Positions 8,940-17,537 of a DNA stretch of 64,000 nucleotides are shown here, in pieces. The position numbers and the translations under genes were made by a program. Source of the stretch: CAYLLE01 sp964384485 (GTDB taxonomy: Bacteria > Spirochaetota > Spirochaetia > CAYLLE01); contig CAYLLE010000004.1 in the NCBI GenBank assembly GCA_964384485.1, forward strand, positions 1 through 64,000. Reading direction: 5' to 3'. Numbering within the stretch: the first letter of the stretch is position 1; each line of letters opens with the position of its first letter. A model generated the notes under the pieces. It searched no databases and was not told the DNA's origin. It worked only from the letters and a program-made list of their open reading frames with translations.

Positions 8940-10675
8940 AAACGCTCTTTGCTCCAAAAGCGGGAGAGGGGTACGGCATCGGCCATCTGAGCAGGTGCCT
9001 GAGCCTTGCCGGTCAGTATCCGAGATCGGCAATTTTTCTTTCTGATGCAACCTACCGGTCTGTAAAAGACTTTCTGCGCAATAAGGCACCGGAAATTGAA
9101 GTGCTTACCGGCTTACCGGCAGGAATCGGGTTCGACTATATCTTTTTGGACCGTAAAGAATCATCATTCGAAGATTTAACGTTTTTTTCAGATTACGGAA
9201 CCGTTGCAGGCATTGACGAAAACGGTCCTCACCGCAGTTTGTTCCCGTACCTGATAGATATACTCCCGGGTCCCCGAAAAGAATGCACCGGTAATATTAC
9301 GAATCCCCGTTACAGCTTTCCCGCAGAAATTCCAGATTTTAATCTTGAACGGAAACCGATTTTAATTACCTTTGGAGGGGAAGATCCCTACGGATTGACC
9401 GCTTTAGCGTACAGTCATCTCTTAAAATCGGAAACGCTCCAGCCCGCGGATATCTCTGTTATTCAAGGACCCCTCAGCAGGCCTGTGGAAGTGGAAGATG
9501 ACACCGATCTGATTATTTCACCTCCTTCATTACCCGAAATTTTCAGAAACTTCGATACGGTAATTACTTCATACGGTCTAAGCGCGTATGAAGCGGCCTT
9601 TTCGGGCTGCGGGGTTATTCTCTGTAATCCTACCCCGTACCACGAGAAATTAGGCCGGCACGCCGGATTCATCACAACCGGAAAATCACTGAGCGGACTT
9701 AAAAAGCTGAACAGCCTGCTGAAGGACCCGGGGAAAATCAGGGAAAGGACCCTTTCGGTCATAAAAAGCTTCACGGAGCCGGAATCGTCTATATGGCCGG
9801 TCCTAATGGGAACATTGAATACTTCCCCCAAAAATAACCGGTGTCCATCCTGCAGTGAAAAATGGAATAATTCGGTTTATCGTGACACTGATAAAACATA
9901 TTTTCACTGTTCTCAATGCGGGATGCTGTACCAGCTGTATTTTAAAAAAAGCACTGTCTCGTACTCCGATTCCTATTTCTTTGAAGCCTACCGGAAGCAG
10001 TATGGTAAAACATATTTAGAAGATTTTGATTCAATAAAGAGAAGGTCCAGAAAACGGCTCCGGAGAATTTCAGCTCTGCTGGATAAAAATGTTGAAGGAA
10101 GAACAGTCCTTGATATCGGCTGCGCCTACGGACCCTTTTTATCGGCCGCAGACGACGCCGGATTTTCGCCCTGGGGACTGGATATTTCCTCCGGTGCTGT
10201 CTCATATGTACGGAATAATCTGGGTTTTCCCGCGGTACAGGCGGATTTCCTGGCCTTCGAACCAAGAGAACATGACCTTCCAGACCAGTATGACGCGGTT
10301 ACTATGTGGTTCGTCCTTGAACATTTCGAGCCTCATGAATTTGTGCTCCGCAAAGTAAAATCCTTCCTGAGGCCTGGAGGTATTTTCGCTTTTTCTACGC
10401 CGAACAGCCGAGGTGTTTCCGGCATGTTCTCAAGACATCTGTTTCTTGAAAATAGTCCGGAAGACCATCATATAATCGCAGACCCCCGTTCAGTAAAACA
10501 CATTCTCTACTCATTAGGGTTCAAAAAAATTAGAATCGTCATCACCGGACATCATCCGGAACGTTTTCCGGTTCTCGGGAGGAACAAATTAGGCAGAGCC
10601 GTCGCGGCGGCAGGAAGCAGATTATTCAGATTGGGAGATACCTTTGAGGTGTACGCCCGGAAAGGAACGGAGTGA
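8936..10675 (+). CDS. PseG-like glycosyltransferase-fold hydrolase fused to SAM methyltransferase
   Basis: A 579-residue two-domain protein. Residues 1 to about 290 match the PseG/SpsG family (UDP-sugar hydrolase of pseudaminic acid synthesis): GYGIGHLSRCLSLA holds the family's GxGHxxRC motif, with ITFGGEDP and SYGLSAYEAAFSGC further on. A small zinc ribbon follows (CPSC at about 303, CSQCGM). A class I methyltransferase domain begins near residue 360, with motif I TVLDIGCAYGPF at about 391 and YDAVTMWFVLEHF plus LRPGGIFAFSTPN downstream. The ATG at 8936 (ATGA overlap with the previous gene) is preferred over the start at 8891. The fusion suggests that one polypeptide processes and methylates the same sugar or its acceptor. 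Confidence 0.8.
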   Translation: MKTLFAPKAGEGYGIGHLSRCLSLAGQYPRSAIFLSDATYRSVKDFLRNKAPEIEVLTGLPAGIGFDYIFLDRKESSFEDLTFFSDYGTVAGIDENGPHRSLFPYLIDILPGPRKECTGNITNPRYSFPAEIPDFNLERKPILITFGGEDPYGLTALAYSHLLKSETLQPADISVIQGPLSRPVEVEDDTDLIISPPSLPEIFRNFDTVITSYGLSAYEAAFSGCGVILCNPTPYHEKLGRHAGFITTGKSLSGLKKLNSLLKDPGKIRERTLSVIKSFTEPESSIWPVLMGTLNTSPKNNRCPSCSEKWNNSVYRDTDKTYFHCSQCGMLYQLYFKKSTVSYSDSYFFEAYRKQYGKTYLEDFDSIKRRSRKRLRRISALLDKNVEGRTVLDIGCAYGPFLSAADDAGFSPWGLDISSGAVSYVRNNLGFPAVQADFLAFEPREHDLPDQYDAVTMWFVLEHFEPHEFVLRKVKSFLRPGGIFAFSTPNSRGVSGMFSRHLFLENSPEDHHIIADPRSVKHILYSLGFKKIRIVITGHHPERFPVLGRNKLGRAVAAAGSRLFRLGDTFEVYARKGTE

Positions 10676-10680
10676 GTTAG

Positions 10681-12219
10681 ATGAACCATAAATCCATATT
10701 CATATTAGGTGCCGGGGTTATGCAGATTCCGGCAATCCGGACGGCCAAAGAAAATGAATGGCGCTGTATAGTAGCTGACCGCGACCAGGACGCACCGGGT
10801 GCCCTGCTGGCGGATAGATTTGAAAAAATTGACCTAAAAGATTATGAAGAAATCTATCAGCGAGCCAGGGAAATAAAGGACGGGGAAGGCCTTGATGGAA
10901 TTTTTACCGCGGGAACAGATTTTTCGTACAGTGTGGCATATACCGCTGAAAAATTAGGTTTGCCGGGTATACCGGCACAGACGGCCTTAGGCGCGTCAAA
11001 TAAATCTGTGATGCGGGAACTATTCAGAAGAAACGGAATACCTTCCCCCCGTTTTACTACCGCGGATTCCGATGAGGACGCCGAACCGGACATAAGGTTC
11101 CCGGTAGTCGTAAAACCGGTGGATAACATGGGCGCGCGAGGCGTAAAGATGGCGGAAAATAATTCCGAATTATCAGAAACCCTTCCAAAAGCAATATCTT
11201 TTTCCAGAAGCGGTAAAGCTATCATAGAGGAATTCATCAAAGGAAATGAATACAGCCTTGACGCCGTAATTGACCGGGGAGAGATCACCGTTACCGGGTT
11301 TGCCGACCGGCATATCAGCTTCCGCCCTTATTTTGTGGAAATGGGACATACCATTCCCACAGCTGCACCATTGCCGGTCCGGAAAGCGGTAATTGATGTC
11401 TTTAAACGGGGAATTAAAGCTCTGGGCATCAATCACGGTGCCGCAAAGGGAGACATTTTTTACGGTCCGGAAGGCGCGGTCATCGGAGAAATTGCCGCCC
11501 GTCTCTCCGGCGGTTACATGTCGGGGTGGACATTCCCCCTTTCCAGCGGAATCAACCTGACGGAAGCGGCCATGCGACTGGCCCTGGGAATGAAACCATC
11601 CGGCCTCAAGCCGATCCGAAACTGGATTTCAGCGGAACGGGCTTTTATCTCCATCCCGGGAAAAGTATCCGGAATCAGGGGCATAGAAGCTGCACATGCC
11701 GTAGAAGGGGTTGAGGAGGTGTTTATCAGAGTTAAGCAGGGTGATATTGTGAGTCTGCCGATTAACAATGTGGAAAAGTGCGGTAACATCATTTCAGCCC
11801 TCCCGGAAAGAACAAAGGCTGTTGACGCTGCCGAAAAGGCCGCCGCTCTTATCATCATCATTCTGGAAAAAAATAACGAAGAAACCCGCCGATTCCTGTT
11901 TTCTGAACCCGGACCCCCTTTTACAGCTTTTAATCTGGAAACAAAGGAATCAAAAGCTTTTTTAAATGATATGACCCGCCTGAGCCGGACAATGAAGCTG
12001 CTTAAAAAACATCAGATCCGTATTCCCTATCCCGCGGGATTCAATCCTGAGACACTTCTGGACTGGAATCACCGTTCCGCGGCTGAAACAATATCCCGGT
12101 ATCAGGAAATCACAAGAAGACAAATCATTTTTTCTCCCAGCGCCCCCTCGTCTGAAGGAGCGTTTTTCTGGAAAATACTCCTCCGGGGAGGAATACAGGG
12201 TCTAATCTATTGCTCCTAA
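10681..12219 (+). CDS. ATP-grasp ligase (carbamoyl-phosphate-synthase-like)
   Basis: A 512-residue ATP-grasp enzyme. It has an N-terminal Rossmann part (FILGAGVMQIPAIRTAKENE), then the ATP-grasp fold with FPVVVKPVDNMGARGVKMAE and IIEEFIKGNEYSLDAVI, and the metal-ligand region YGPEGAVIGEIAARLSGGYM. Such enzymes join a carboxylate to an amine or thiol through an acyl phosphate. The last ~120 residues are outside the usual domain and unrecognised. GGAG at 10666-10669 precedes the ATG at 10681, 5 bases after the previous stop. It ends the glycan cluster, where it might attach an amino acid or similar group to the sugar; that is an inference. Confidence 0.75.
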   Translation: MNHKSIFILGAGVMQIPAIRTAKENEWRCIVADRDQDAPGALLADRFEKIDLKDYEEIYQRAREIKDGEGLDGIFTAGTDFSYSVAYTAEKLGLPGIPAQTALGASNKSVMRELFRRNGIPSPRFTTADSDEDAEPDIRFPVVVKPVDNMGARGVKMAENNSELSETLPKAISFSRSGKAIIEEFIKGNEYSLDAVIDRGEITVTGFADRHISFRPYFVEMGHTIPTAAPLPVRKAVIDVFKRGIKALGINHGAAKGDIFYGPEGAVIGEIAARLSGGYMSGWTFPLSSGINLTEAAMRLALGMKPSGLKPIRNWISAERAFISIPGKVSGIRGIEAAHAVEGVEEVFIRVKQGDIVSLPINNVEKCGNIISALPERTKAVDAAEKAAALIIIILEKNNEETRRFLFSEPGPPFTAFNLETKESKAFLNDMTRLSRTMKLLKKHQIRIPYPAGFNPETLLDWNHRSAAETISRYQEITRRQIIFSPSAPSSEGAFFWKILLRGGIQGLIYCS

Positions 12220-12263
12220 ACCTTCGAAAAAAATGGGACGATAATCAAAGTGAAGGGCTCAAT

Positions 12264-13301
12264 ATGACTGGTAACACAAAAAAATACCTGCTTTTTTTCC
12301 TGATGATTCTATTCGTCTCCGAAATCTGGGGAACGGAATATTCGGTTCAGAACCTCATAACCTCAACAGGGGCTGTCCTCCAGTGGGATTCATACCGGAA
12401 ACACGGAATATTAAAAATAAAAGACAAACGAATTTCATTCATGGCTGATTCTCCCTTTTATATCAAGGATTCAGGAGAAACATTCATCTCCGATCCGCCC
12501 GTTATAAGGGAAGGGGCTGTACTGTTCACTGAATCAGCATACGACACTGTTGAGAATTATCTTTATACCGAACCAATAGAAAAGGGTAAATACCGGAGTA
12601 TCGCGGCCATATTTATCGATCCGGGACATGGAGGTAAAGATCCTGGCGCCATAGGAAAGCATTCCATAAAAGGATCGGAGGCGGAGCTGAAAGAAAAAGA
12701 CATTGCTCTAGCTGTTTCTCTTTCTCTCGGGAAACAGCTGAAGGAGAATTTTCCGGAAAAAAATATTGTCCTTTCCAGATCTTCCGACATTTATCTGGAA
12801 TTGGAAGAAAGGACAAATATGGCCAATGCCATTCCGTTAGACCGGGAAAAACAGGAATATATGCTCTACATTTCTGTCCATGTAAACAGTACATTCAAAA
12901 AAGACGCCAGGGGATTCGAAGCATGGTACCTTCCACCGGAGGTGCATCGGGATTTGCTGGATGAAGATAAAGTAATTGGAAATAAAAAAGAACTCATTCC
13001 GATCCTGAATCTGATGAAAGAAGAAGAATACTCCATGGAGAGTGTTATTCTGGGACAGTACATCCTGAACGGTCTCGAGACCCAGATAGGCGATATCAGT
13101 CCGAACCGCGGACTCAAACAGGAATCCTGGTACGTTGTCCGTCATGCTGAAATGCCGAGTGTACTCGTAGAAATAGGCTTTCTCTCACAGCGGGATGAGT
13201 TTCTTTTATTGGGCAACAAGGATTATCAGGAAAAAATTGCTCTCGGAATGTACCACGGGATTCTCGATTTTATCCGTTATTTCGAGTCTCCTATACCATA
13301 A
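12264..13301 (+). CDS. N-acetylmuramoyl-L-alanine amidase (Amidase_3), exported
   Basis: A 345-residue zinc amidase that cleaves the bond between muramic acid and the stem peptide in the periplasm. The signal peptide is residues 1-23. The amidase_3 catalytic domain starts with IFIDPGHGGKDPGA (zinc ligand His122), continues with YISVHVNSTF (second His ligand) and ends with PSVLVEIGFLSQRDE (catalytic Glu). About 90 residues of an N-terminal domain precede it. The ATG at 12264, after AGGG, is chosen because it begins the signal peptide; the open frame starts earlier, inside the ATP-grasp gene. Spirochaete periplasmic flagella need local wall remodelling, so the position near flaA fits. Confidence 0.88.
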   Translation: MTGNTKKYLLFFLMILFVSEIWGTEYSVQNLITSTGAVLQWDSYRKHGILKIKDKRISFMADSPFYIKDSGETFISDPPVIREGAVLFTESAYDTVENYLYTEPIEKGKYRSIAAIFIDPGHGGKDPGAIGKHSIKGSEAELKEKDIALAVSLSLGKQLKENFPEKNIVLSRSSDIYLELEERTNMANAIPLDREKQEYMLYISVHVNSTFKKDARGFEAWYLPPEVHRDLLDEDKVIGNKKELIPILNLMKEEEYSMESVILGQYILNGLETQIGDISPNRGLKQESWYVVRHAEMPSVLVEIGFLSQRDEFLLLGNKDYQEKIALGMYHGILDFIRYFESPIP

Positions 13302-13317
13302 TCCCTGTACGGGCTAG

Positions 13318-13346
13318 TTGACGAATGGTGGTTATTTATCTAATCT
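13318..13346 (+). promoter_or_regulatory. Sigma70-type promoter of the GerMN gene (leaderless geometry)
   Basis: TTGACG (13318-13323), a 17-base spacer and TAATCT (13341-13346). The ATG at 13354 follows only 7 bases later, so transcription would start at or near the start codon. The TTG that could serve as an upstream start codon for the reading frame is actually part of the -35 box. Confidence 0.5.
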
Positions 13347-13353
13347 TCCCTCC

Positions 13354-13857
13354 ATGAACAAGATTTTGAAGAGTAAACTCCTTCTCCCATCATTTCTGGG
13401 AATTATACTTATCCTTTCGATAATGCTGTATCTATTTATTCCTCCCGAACGAACCAGAAAAATTCTTTTCTTTCCGGAAACCATACAGGGCGGAATTTCC
13501 GGAGAAACCCGTCATCTCCCTAGATTTAATACAAATGAAAAATCTGTTGAAAATCTTCTATCGGAACTCCTGCTTGGACCGGTAAATATTCAGCTGTCAC
13601 CTATCTTCAGCATGGATACGGAAATAAATTCTATTTTATTGATTAAAAATGAAATCTTTATCGATTTCAATATGGCAGCGGTGCTCGGAACTACTAATTC
13701 CATCCTTTCTTTCACCGAAAAGATTGAATTGGTTAAAAAGAATTTATATTTCAACTTCAGAGGAATTGATGCCGTTACCGTCACAATAGATGGACAGGTA
13801 CCTTCGTTTCCGGTTTATCTGCCGCCTGGAGAAACAGGCACCAAAGATGTTAATTAA
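13354..13857 (+). CDS. GerMN-domain membrane-anchored protein
   Basis: A 167-residue protein with one N-terminal hydrophobic segment (about residues 8-28) and a GerMN domain (EKSVENLLSELLLGP, the family's opening helix, then INSILLIKNEIFIDFN and LVKKNLYFNFRGIDAVTVTIDG). GerMN domains occur in spore germination and lipoprotein LpqB proteins and probably bind envelope components. The ATG at 13354 is preferred: a promoter-like TTGACG-N17-TAATCT ends 7 bases before it, and no Shine-Dalgarno is present, so the mRNA may be leaderless. It follows the amidase gene by 52 bases. An envelope role is likely. Confidence 0.7.
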   Translation: MNKILKSKLLLPSFLGIILILSIMLYLFIPPERTRKILFFPETIQGGISGETRHLPRFNTNEKSVENLLSELLLGPVNIQLSPIFSMDTEINSILLIKNEIFIDFNMAAVLGTTNSILSFTEKIELVKKNLYFNFRGIDAVTVTIDGQVPSFPVYLPPGETGTKDVN

Positions 13858-13889
13858 TATTCAAAAAACACCTTATAAGAAAAAAATGT

Positions 13890-13917
13890 TTGACAAACAA
13901 TACCACTTCTTTATAAT
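13890..13917 (+). promoter_or_regulatory. Consensus sigma70 promoter of flaA
   Basis: Perfect TTGACA (13890-13895), 16-base spacer, perfect TATAAT (13912-13917). The predicted start lies near 13924, about 32 bases before the flaA ATG, which has its own AAGGAG site. It fits strong housekeeping-sigma expression of an abundant sheath protein rather than sigma28 control. Confidence 0.85.
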
Positions 13918-13955
13918 TCTAGATATAAAAATCGCGTTTCGAAAAAGGAGCACAT

Positions 13956-14972
13956 ATGAAACGGTACCTAATACTTATTGGCCTTGCCATTCTCTGTGTT
14001 AGCGGTATTGGCTTTGCGGTTGAAGAGGTATTAATTGACTTCTCAACATTGGAAGCTGATTATCCCCAGGATAACCCCGTTGATGATTCAGAAACCATTT
14101 TGGATTTTTCAACGGTAGCCGGATCCCGGTTCACGGAAGAAGACAAAAACGCCATGAAAACTTCTCTTGCTATTGCTAATTGGGAAGTTAATCTTGCATC
14201 TTCATCGGGTTCCATTGAAAACATGTCTAATTCAATGGTCCGTTCCGCGCCGGTAAAGGAAGATGCCAGCAGATTTGCCGGAGAGACTGTTCTCGGAGTA
14301 CGGGTACATTTTCCTACCGAACCTTTTAACTCCTGGGCGCTTATCCAGCCTCCCTTTGAAATTCCCGCTTACATGGACAAGCAGGAACTCCAGGGAGACG
14401 GCACCTTAGTCACACCTCAAGAAGAGCAGGGAAGAGGCCGGAAATTCGATAATTTCGGCGTTATAAAAAACATTGGTGTAGTCAAAAAAATCGACGTAAA
14501 TGTCTACGGACTTAATTTCCCCTACGGATTCAGCATTATTCTCCAGGATTCTAATAATCAGGAACAGGAAATTTACTTTGGTGATATGCAGTTCGACGGA
14601 TGGAATACTTTGACGTGGGAAAACCCAAATTACATCACCGACGTACGCCAGCGGGCTCTCAGAATGTACCCAATTTATCCTAAATCTTCTCCCATGAGAA
14701 AACTCGTCGGAATCAGGATTTACAGGGACGCCATGCACGAAGGCGGCGATTTTATCGCGTATGTCAAAGACATAAACATTACCTACGACCAGGCTATACT
14801 TCCGGGTGAATCCGATATCGACCATGAAAACCTCTGGCAGATACTTACCGCTCGCGAGCAGGCAAGGCGGAAAGCTGAGCTGGAAAGACTTGGTCAGATC
14901 CAGGTGCTTAGAACTCTTGAACAGAAGAAAATGCACCAGGAAACTGAAGAAACAACCGAAGATACCGAATAA
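13956..14972 (+). CDS. flaA: Flagellar filament outer layer (sheath) protein FlaA
   Basis: A 338-residue spirochaete FlaA protein, exported by a signal peptide (cleavage likely after GFA, residue 21). It forms the sheath around the FlaB core of the periplasmic flagella. Family features include the early LIDFSTLEADYP/ILDFSTVAGSRF phrases, GRKFDNFGVIKNIGVVKKIDVN, PYGFSIILQD, and WNTLTWENPNYI followed by KLVGIRIYRDA in the second half. A charged C-terminal tail ends it. AAGGAG precedes the ATG at 13956 and a perfect-consensus promoter sits 40-66 bases upstream. A hairpin terminator follows. It is probably monocistronic and highly expressed. Confidence 0.95.
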   Translation: MKRYLILIGLAILCVSGIGFAVEEVLIDFSTLEADYPQDNPVDDSETILDFSTVAGSRFTEEDKNAMKTSLAIANWEVNLASSSGSIENMSNSMVRSAPVKEDASRFAGETVLGVRVHFPTEPFNSWALIQPPFEIPAYMDKQELQGDGTLVTPQEEQGRGRKFDNFGVIKNIGVVKKIDVNVYGLNFPYGFSIILQDSNNQEQEIYFGDMQFDGWNTLTWENPNYITDVRQRALRMYPIYPKSSPMRKLVGIRIYRDAMHEGGDFIAYVKDINITYDQAILPGESDIDHENLWQILTAREQARRKAELERLGQIQVLRTLEQKKMHQETEETTEDTE

Positions 14973-14999
14973 CATTCCATATAAAAAGTTTCTTGATAC

Positions 15000-15033
15000 A
15001 ACAAAGGACTGCCTTACCGGGCAGTCCTTTGTT
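15000..15033 (+). terminator. Hairpin terminator after flaA
   Basis: A perfect 14-bp stem (AACAAAGGACTGCC with its complement, 15000-15013 and 15020-15033) around a 6-base loop, 27 bases after the flaA stop. The T-rich end of the right arm runs into TTATT. The A-rich left arm would allow weak function in the other direction too. Confidence 0.8.
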
Positions 15034-15337
15034 ATTACGTGAACATATCGTGAGCACTCCCAGCGTATTGCCCTCACATTACACCCGGAGTTCGTTTATC
15101 CAGACCGGACAGATACCGAGTTTAGATTAAGAAAGAGAATAGATTGAAATCCTGGTGGAAGGTATCGCAGTATTTTATTCAGATCACATAAAAACAGTAA
15201 ATCCCGGTCAACTCCCTGGGTGTTTAAGAAGCGGCCATAACTTTATATAATATATAAAATTAGAACGGGTTGACCGGGAATTGCCGCAATTTTTTCGCGG
15301 AAAAACGGCAATTTCCGGTGATCCCGTTTTATGTAAT
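15034..15337. other. Non-coding stretch between flaA terminator and convergent gene
   Basis: A 304-base gap between two convergent genes. No reading frame with coding character was seen. The first ~160 bases hold nothing I recognise. The remainder is occupied by a palindromic repeat element (listed separately), including an AT-rich centre (TTATATAATATATAAA). Confidence 0.5.
15197..15326. repeat. Palindromic repeat copy A (GCAATTCCCGGTCAAC family)
   Basis: Three arms are visible: CCCGGTCAAC at 15203-15212, its exact complement GTTGACCGGG at 15269-15278, and CCGGGAATTGCCG (15274-15286) facing CGGCAATTTCCGG (15306-15318) with one mismatch. Bases 15301-15322 match copy B (22 bases, opposite strand). 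AGTAAWTCCCGGTCAAC is also shared with the left arm of copy B. It lies just downstream of the stop of the minus-strand gene at 15338, so it could end that transcript. Confidence 0.65.
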
Positions 15338-16222
15338 TTATTTCCCGATGTACTCGGTGTGGAGAACTATTCCGGCCTTCGCGTTAAACAGATATGTATC
15401 GGTTCCTGACACTCCTAAAAGGGCGTTTCTGCCGAACGTAAACACACTGCTTTCCAAATCCAGTACGATATCCATAACCCTCGAGGGGTGAACCGTTACT
15501 TGTGTTCCCACAATTACCGAACCAAGAGAATGACGGACGGTAGACAATGTTGTATCCAGGGGAATAAAAGATTTGGTCCTGTCCTGATAGGCAAAACTCA
15601 ACAGAATTGTAAAAGGTACATTCTTCTCATGAATATCCGTGTTGAATGAATACTCTTTAAAGTCGTCTACTATCCGGTGGGTGTCATCCATCGTGGTATA
15701 CCGCTTATTCACCGCTTTGAGAGAGCATATGGCATTCTTGACGTAAAAACCGCCGGTAATTACATTCCGTTCCTGACTGTAATCACCGGTATCGATGATA
15801 TTCCCTCCGATGGTATTTTCCGATAAAACCGAAAAGAACAGAACACCTGTCCATTCAACCCGTACAAATGTGGATATTCCCGATTTCAGCAGCGAAGATT
15901 TGGAATTGAAAAGTCCCAGGAAAGGACCAACGCCCAAAGTAAAAAATCTGTTCTGATAGCTGACTCTTGAATAGGCAAGATTACGCAGAACCGGATCAGC
16001 AGTGAATCCTGCCTCCAATTCAAGCTGAGAACCCACCTGATCCGCTCCCCAAACGGTGAATCCCCAGGGAAACTTCTTACCGGTAAAGGTTGTTTCGGTA
16101 ATTGCCCGGGTATTTTTATAATCAAGATTCCCCATGTTATATGAAAAGGACAGATCCAGTCCGGAAACAGAAGAAATGGCGATGAAAAATAATATGGCCG
16201 GAACGATTAATTTTCTTATCAT
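15338..16222 (-). CDS. Secreted, probable outer-membrane protein
   Basis: A 294-residue protein with a signal peptide (residues 1-21, MIRKLIVPAILFFIAISSVSG). The mature part has alternating short amphipathic strands and many aromatic and glycine residues, as in an outer-membrane beta barrel. No known family motif was recognised. GGAG upstream supports the ATG at 16222. It follows a similar gene with a 1-base gap, so the pair is an operon and the proteins may work together in the outer membrane. Confidence 0.6.
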   Translation of the reverse strand: MIRKLIVPAILFFIAISSVSGLDLSFSYNMGNLDYKNTRAITETTFTGKKFPWGFTVWGADQVGSQLELEAGFTADPVLRNLAYSRVSYQNRFFTLGVGPFLGLFNSKSSLLKSGISTFVRVEWTGVLFFSVLSENTIGGNIIDTGDYSQERNVITGGFYVKNAICSLKAVNKRYTTMDDTHRIVDDFKEYSFNTDIHEKNVPFTILLSFAYQDRTKSFIPLDTTLSTVRHSLGSVIVGTQVTVHPSRVMDIVLDLESSVFTFGRNALLGVSGTDTYLFNAKAGIVLHTEYIGK

Positions 16223-16223
16223 T

Positions 16224-17372
16224 TTAAAACTCCGTGCGTATTCCTATGTAGCCCTGAATCAGACCCTCGGCTTCAAAGGGTAATATTCTGCTTTTGAATT
16301 TTAAATCAAAAATGACTCCGTTTGTGGCAAGACTGTAAAAGGGAGCAACACTTATTTCAAGCTGGTTATCACTATACGGGTTAATGCGGATTGTATTTTC
16401 GATTCCGCCGCTCATTGTCTGTTCGCAGAGGTTGCCCAGGATAAACTTTGTGTTGATATCCATAGTACCCTCCTCCCCGGTGGGGGTCAGAAGGAAATAT
16501 TCGGGATGCCAGAACAGAGTTAGACTGATAGTTAGTAATCCCAGATTCACCCGGGGTTCAAAAAGGAAGAAGAAGTGATTAATGTTAAATGACGGATCAA
16601 CGCCCGGGTCCCAGCGGGGAATTCCTATCTGAGTAAGGAATTCTCCCCCTTTTTCGGTAGAGTAGTAGAGGAGGAGACCCATCCGGTAAAGACCGGCAGC
16701 GGAAGCGGGAAAAGAGGCTCCTATGTACGTTTCCATCTTAAACCGTTTAAAATTGAACAAACCCCTTAGATCTGCCGAAAATATCCCGGGACCGATATAA
16801 CCGTCCTGATATAAGGCTGCGGAACCGTAAAACCAGTCGGTCAGTTCATTCGTTTCAAATTGCAGCCCCGTCCCGGCCGGTACATGGAGTCCTTTATAAT
16901 CGGTATCGTCAGGATAATACATGTATCCGAGAAAATCGGTGGCGATAGGTTTGGTCCCGAAAATCCGCGAGAAATCTGTTCCTGAGACAACCGGACCTAA
17001 TGTTCCGGTAAAATAGGTAAGATTCACCGGCAGACCAAACATGTCTCTGACGAGAACCTGAACTGATTTTAGAGATATCACACTACCCAGATAGCTCTTT
17101 ATACCGTCCACTGTAGTTATACCATCCAGGGAGCCTCCGGTCAGATCTAAGCTGGATTCAGCCAGGGAAAATGAAAGTTTTCCGCCGAATTTGTATCCCC
17201 CTTCGATCAGCATATCGATATCACCGTAGGTTGAAAGGATAAAGGAACCGTCTTCTATTCTGCCGTGGGTAACCATTTCAAATTCCGGGATTGAAATGTT
17301 TGCTCCTGATGCGAGAAAGGGTACAAAGAGCATGATAAACAATAAAATAACCACTATTTTCCTTAGTCTCAT
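16224..17372 (-). CDS. Secreted, probable outer-membrane beta-barrel protein
   Basis: A 382-residue protein. The ATG at 17372 starts a signal peptide of about 24 residues (RKIVVILLFIMLFVPFLASG). The TTG at 17393 would add seven basic residues and lies in the -10 region, so it was rejected. The mature sequence is rich in glycine and aromatic residues in alternating strands and ends with phenylalanine (GYIGIRTEF), a common end for barrel proteins. The family is not recognised. A promoter-like TTGTTT-N17-TACAAT lies 21-49 bases upstream with a palindrome in its spacer. It is co-transcribed with the gene at 15338. Confidence 0.6.
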   Translation of the reverse strand: MRLRKIVVILLFIMLFVPFLASGANISIPEFEMVTHGRIEDGSFILSTYGDIDMLIEGGYKFGGKLSFSLAESSLDLTGGSLDGITTVDGIKSYLGSVISLKSVQVLVRDMFGLPVNLTYFTGTLGPVVSGTDFSRIFGTKPIATDFLGYMYYPDDTDYKGLHVPAGTGLQFETNELTDWFYGSAALYQDGYIGPGIFSADLRGLFNFKRFKMETYIGASFPASAAGLYRMGLLLYYSTEKGGEFLTQIGIPRWDPGVDPSFNINHFFFLFEPRVNLGLLTISLTLFWHPEYFLLTPTGEEGTMDINTKFILGNLCEQTMSGGIENTIRINPYSDNQLEISVAPFYSLATNGVIFDLKFKSRILPFEAEGLIQGYIGIRTEF

Positions 17373-17392
17373 TCTTTTCCGCCTTATTAGCA

Positions 17393-17421
17393 ATTGTAGT
17401 ATGGTACACCATAAAAAACAA
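17393..17421 (-). promoter_or_regulatory. Promoter of the outer-membrane protein pair, with spacer palindrome
   Basis: On the minus strand TTGTTT (17421-17416), 17-base spacer, TACAAT (17398-17393). The spacer contains TATGGT-AC-ACCATA (17400-17413), a perfect 6-bp inverted repeat that could bind a repressor between the two boxes. Confidence 0.5.
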
Positions 17422-17497
17422 ACATCTCCTTCTATATATCGAGCAAAAAGCAGAAGACCTTGAAACCTGAAACTGAATGAAAAGGGTATTAATTTAC

Positions 17498-17524
17498 TTG
17501 ACTTATAGGTACTGAATGTATAAG
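17498..17524 (+). promoter_or_regulatory. Candidate cheA promoter very close to the start codon
   Basis: TTGACT (17498-17503), 15-base spacer, TATAAG (17519-17524). The predicted start would lie around 17531, leaving about 7 bases before the cheA ATG at 17538. The short spacer makes this a weak call. Confidence 0.4.
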
Positions 17525-17537
17525 ACTAAAATTTATA

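Noticed and set aside
9942..10265. Antisense frame opposite the PseG-methyltransferase gene
   Set aside because: It mirrors a conserved coding region; the basic, repetitive product looks like a non-coding translation.
13318..13353. TTG start for the GerMN gene
   Set aside because: The TTG is part of a TTGACG -35 box and adds a non-secretory leader; the ATG at 13354 fits better.
13790..14002. Small reading frame across the flaA promoter
   Set aside because: It spans the end of the GerMN gene, a perfect sigma70 promoter and the flaA start in another frame; no ribosome site or coding character.
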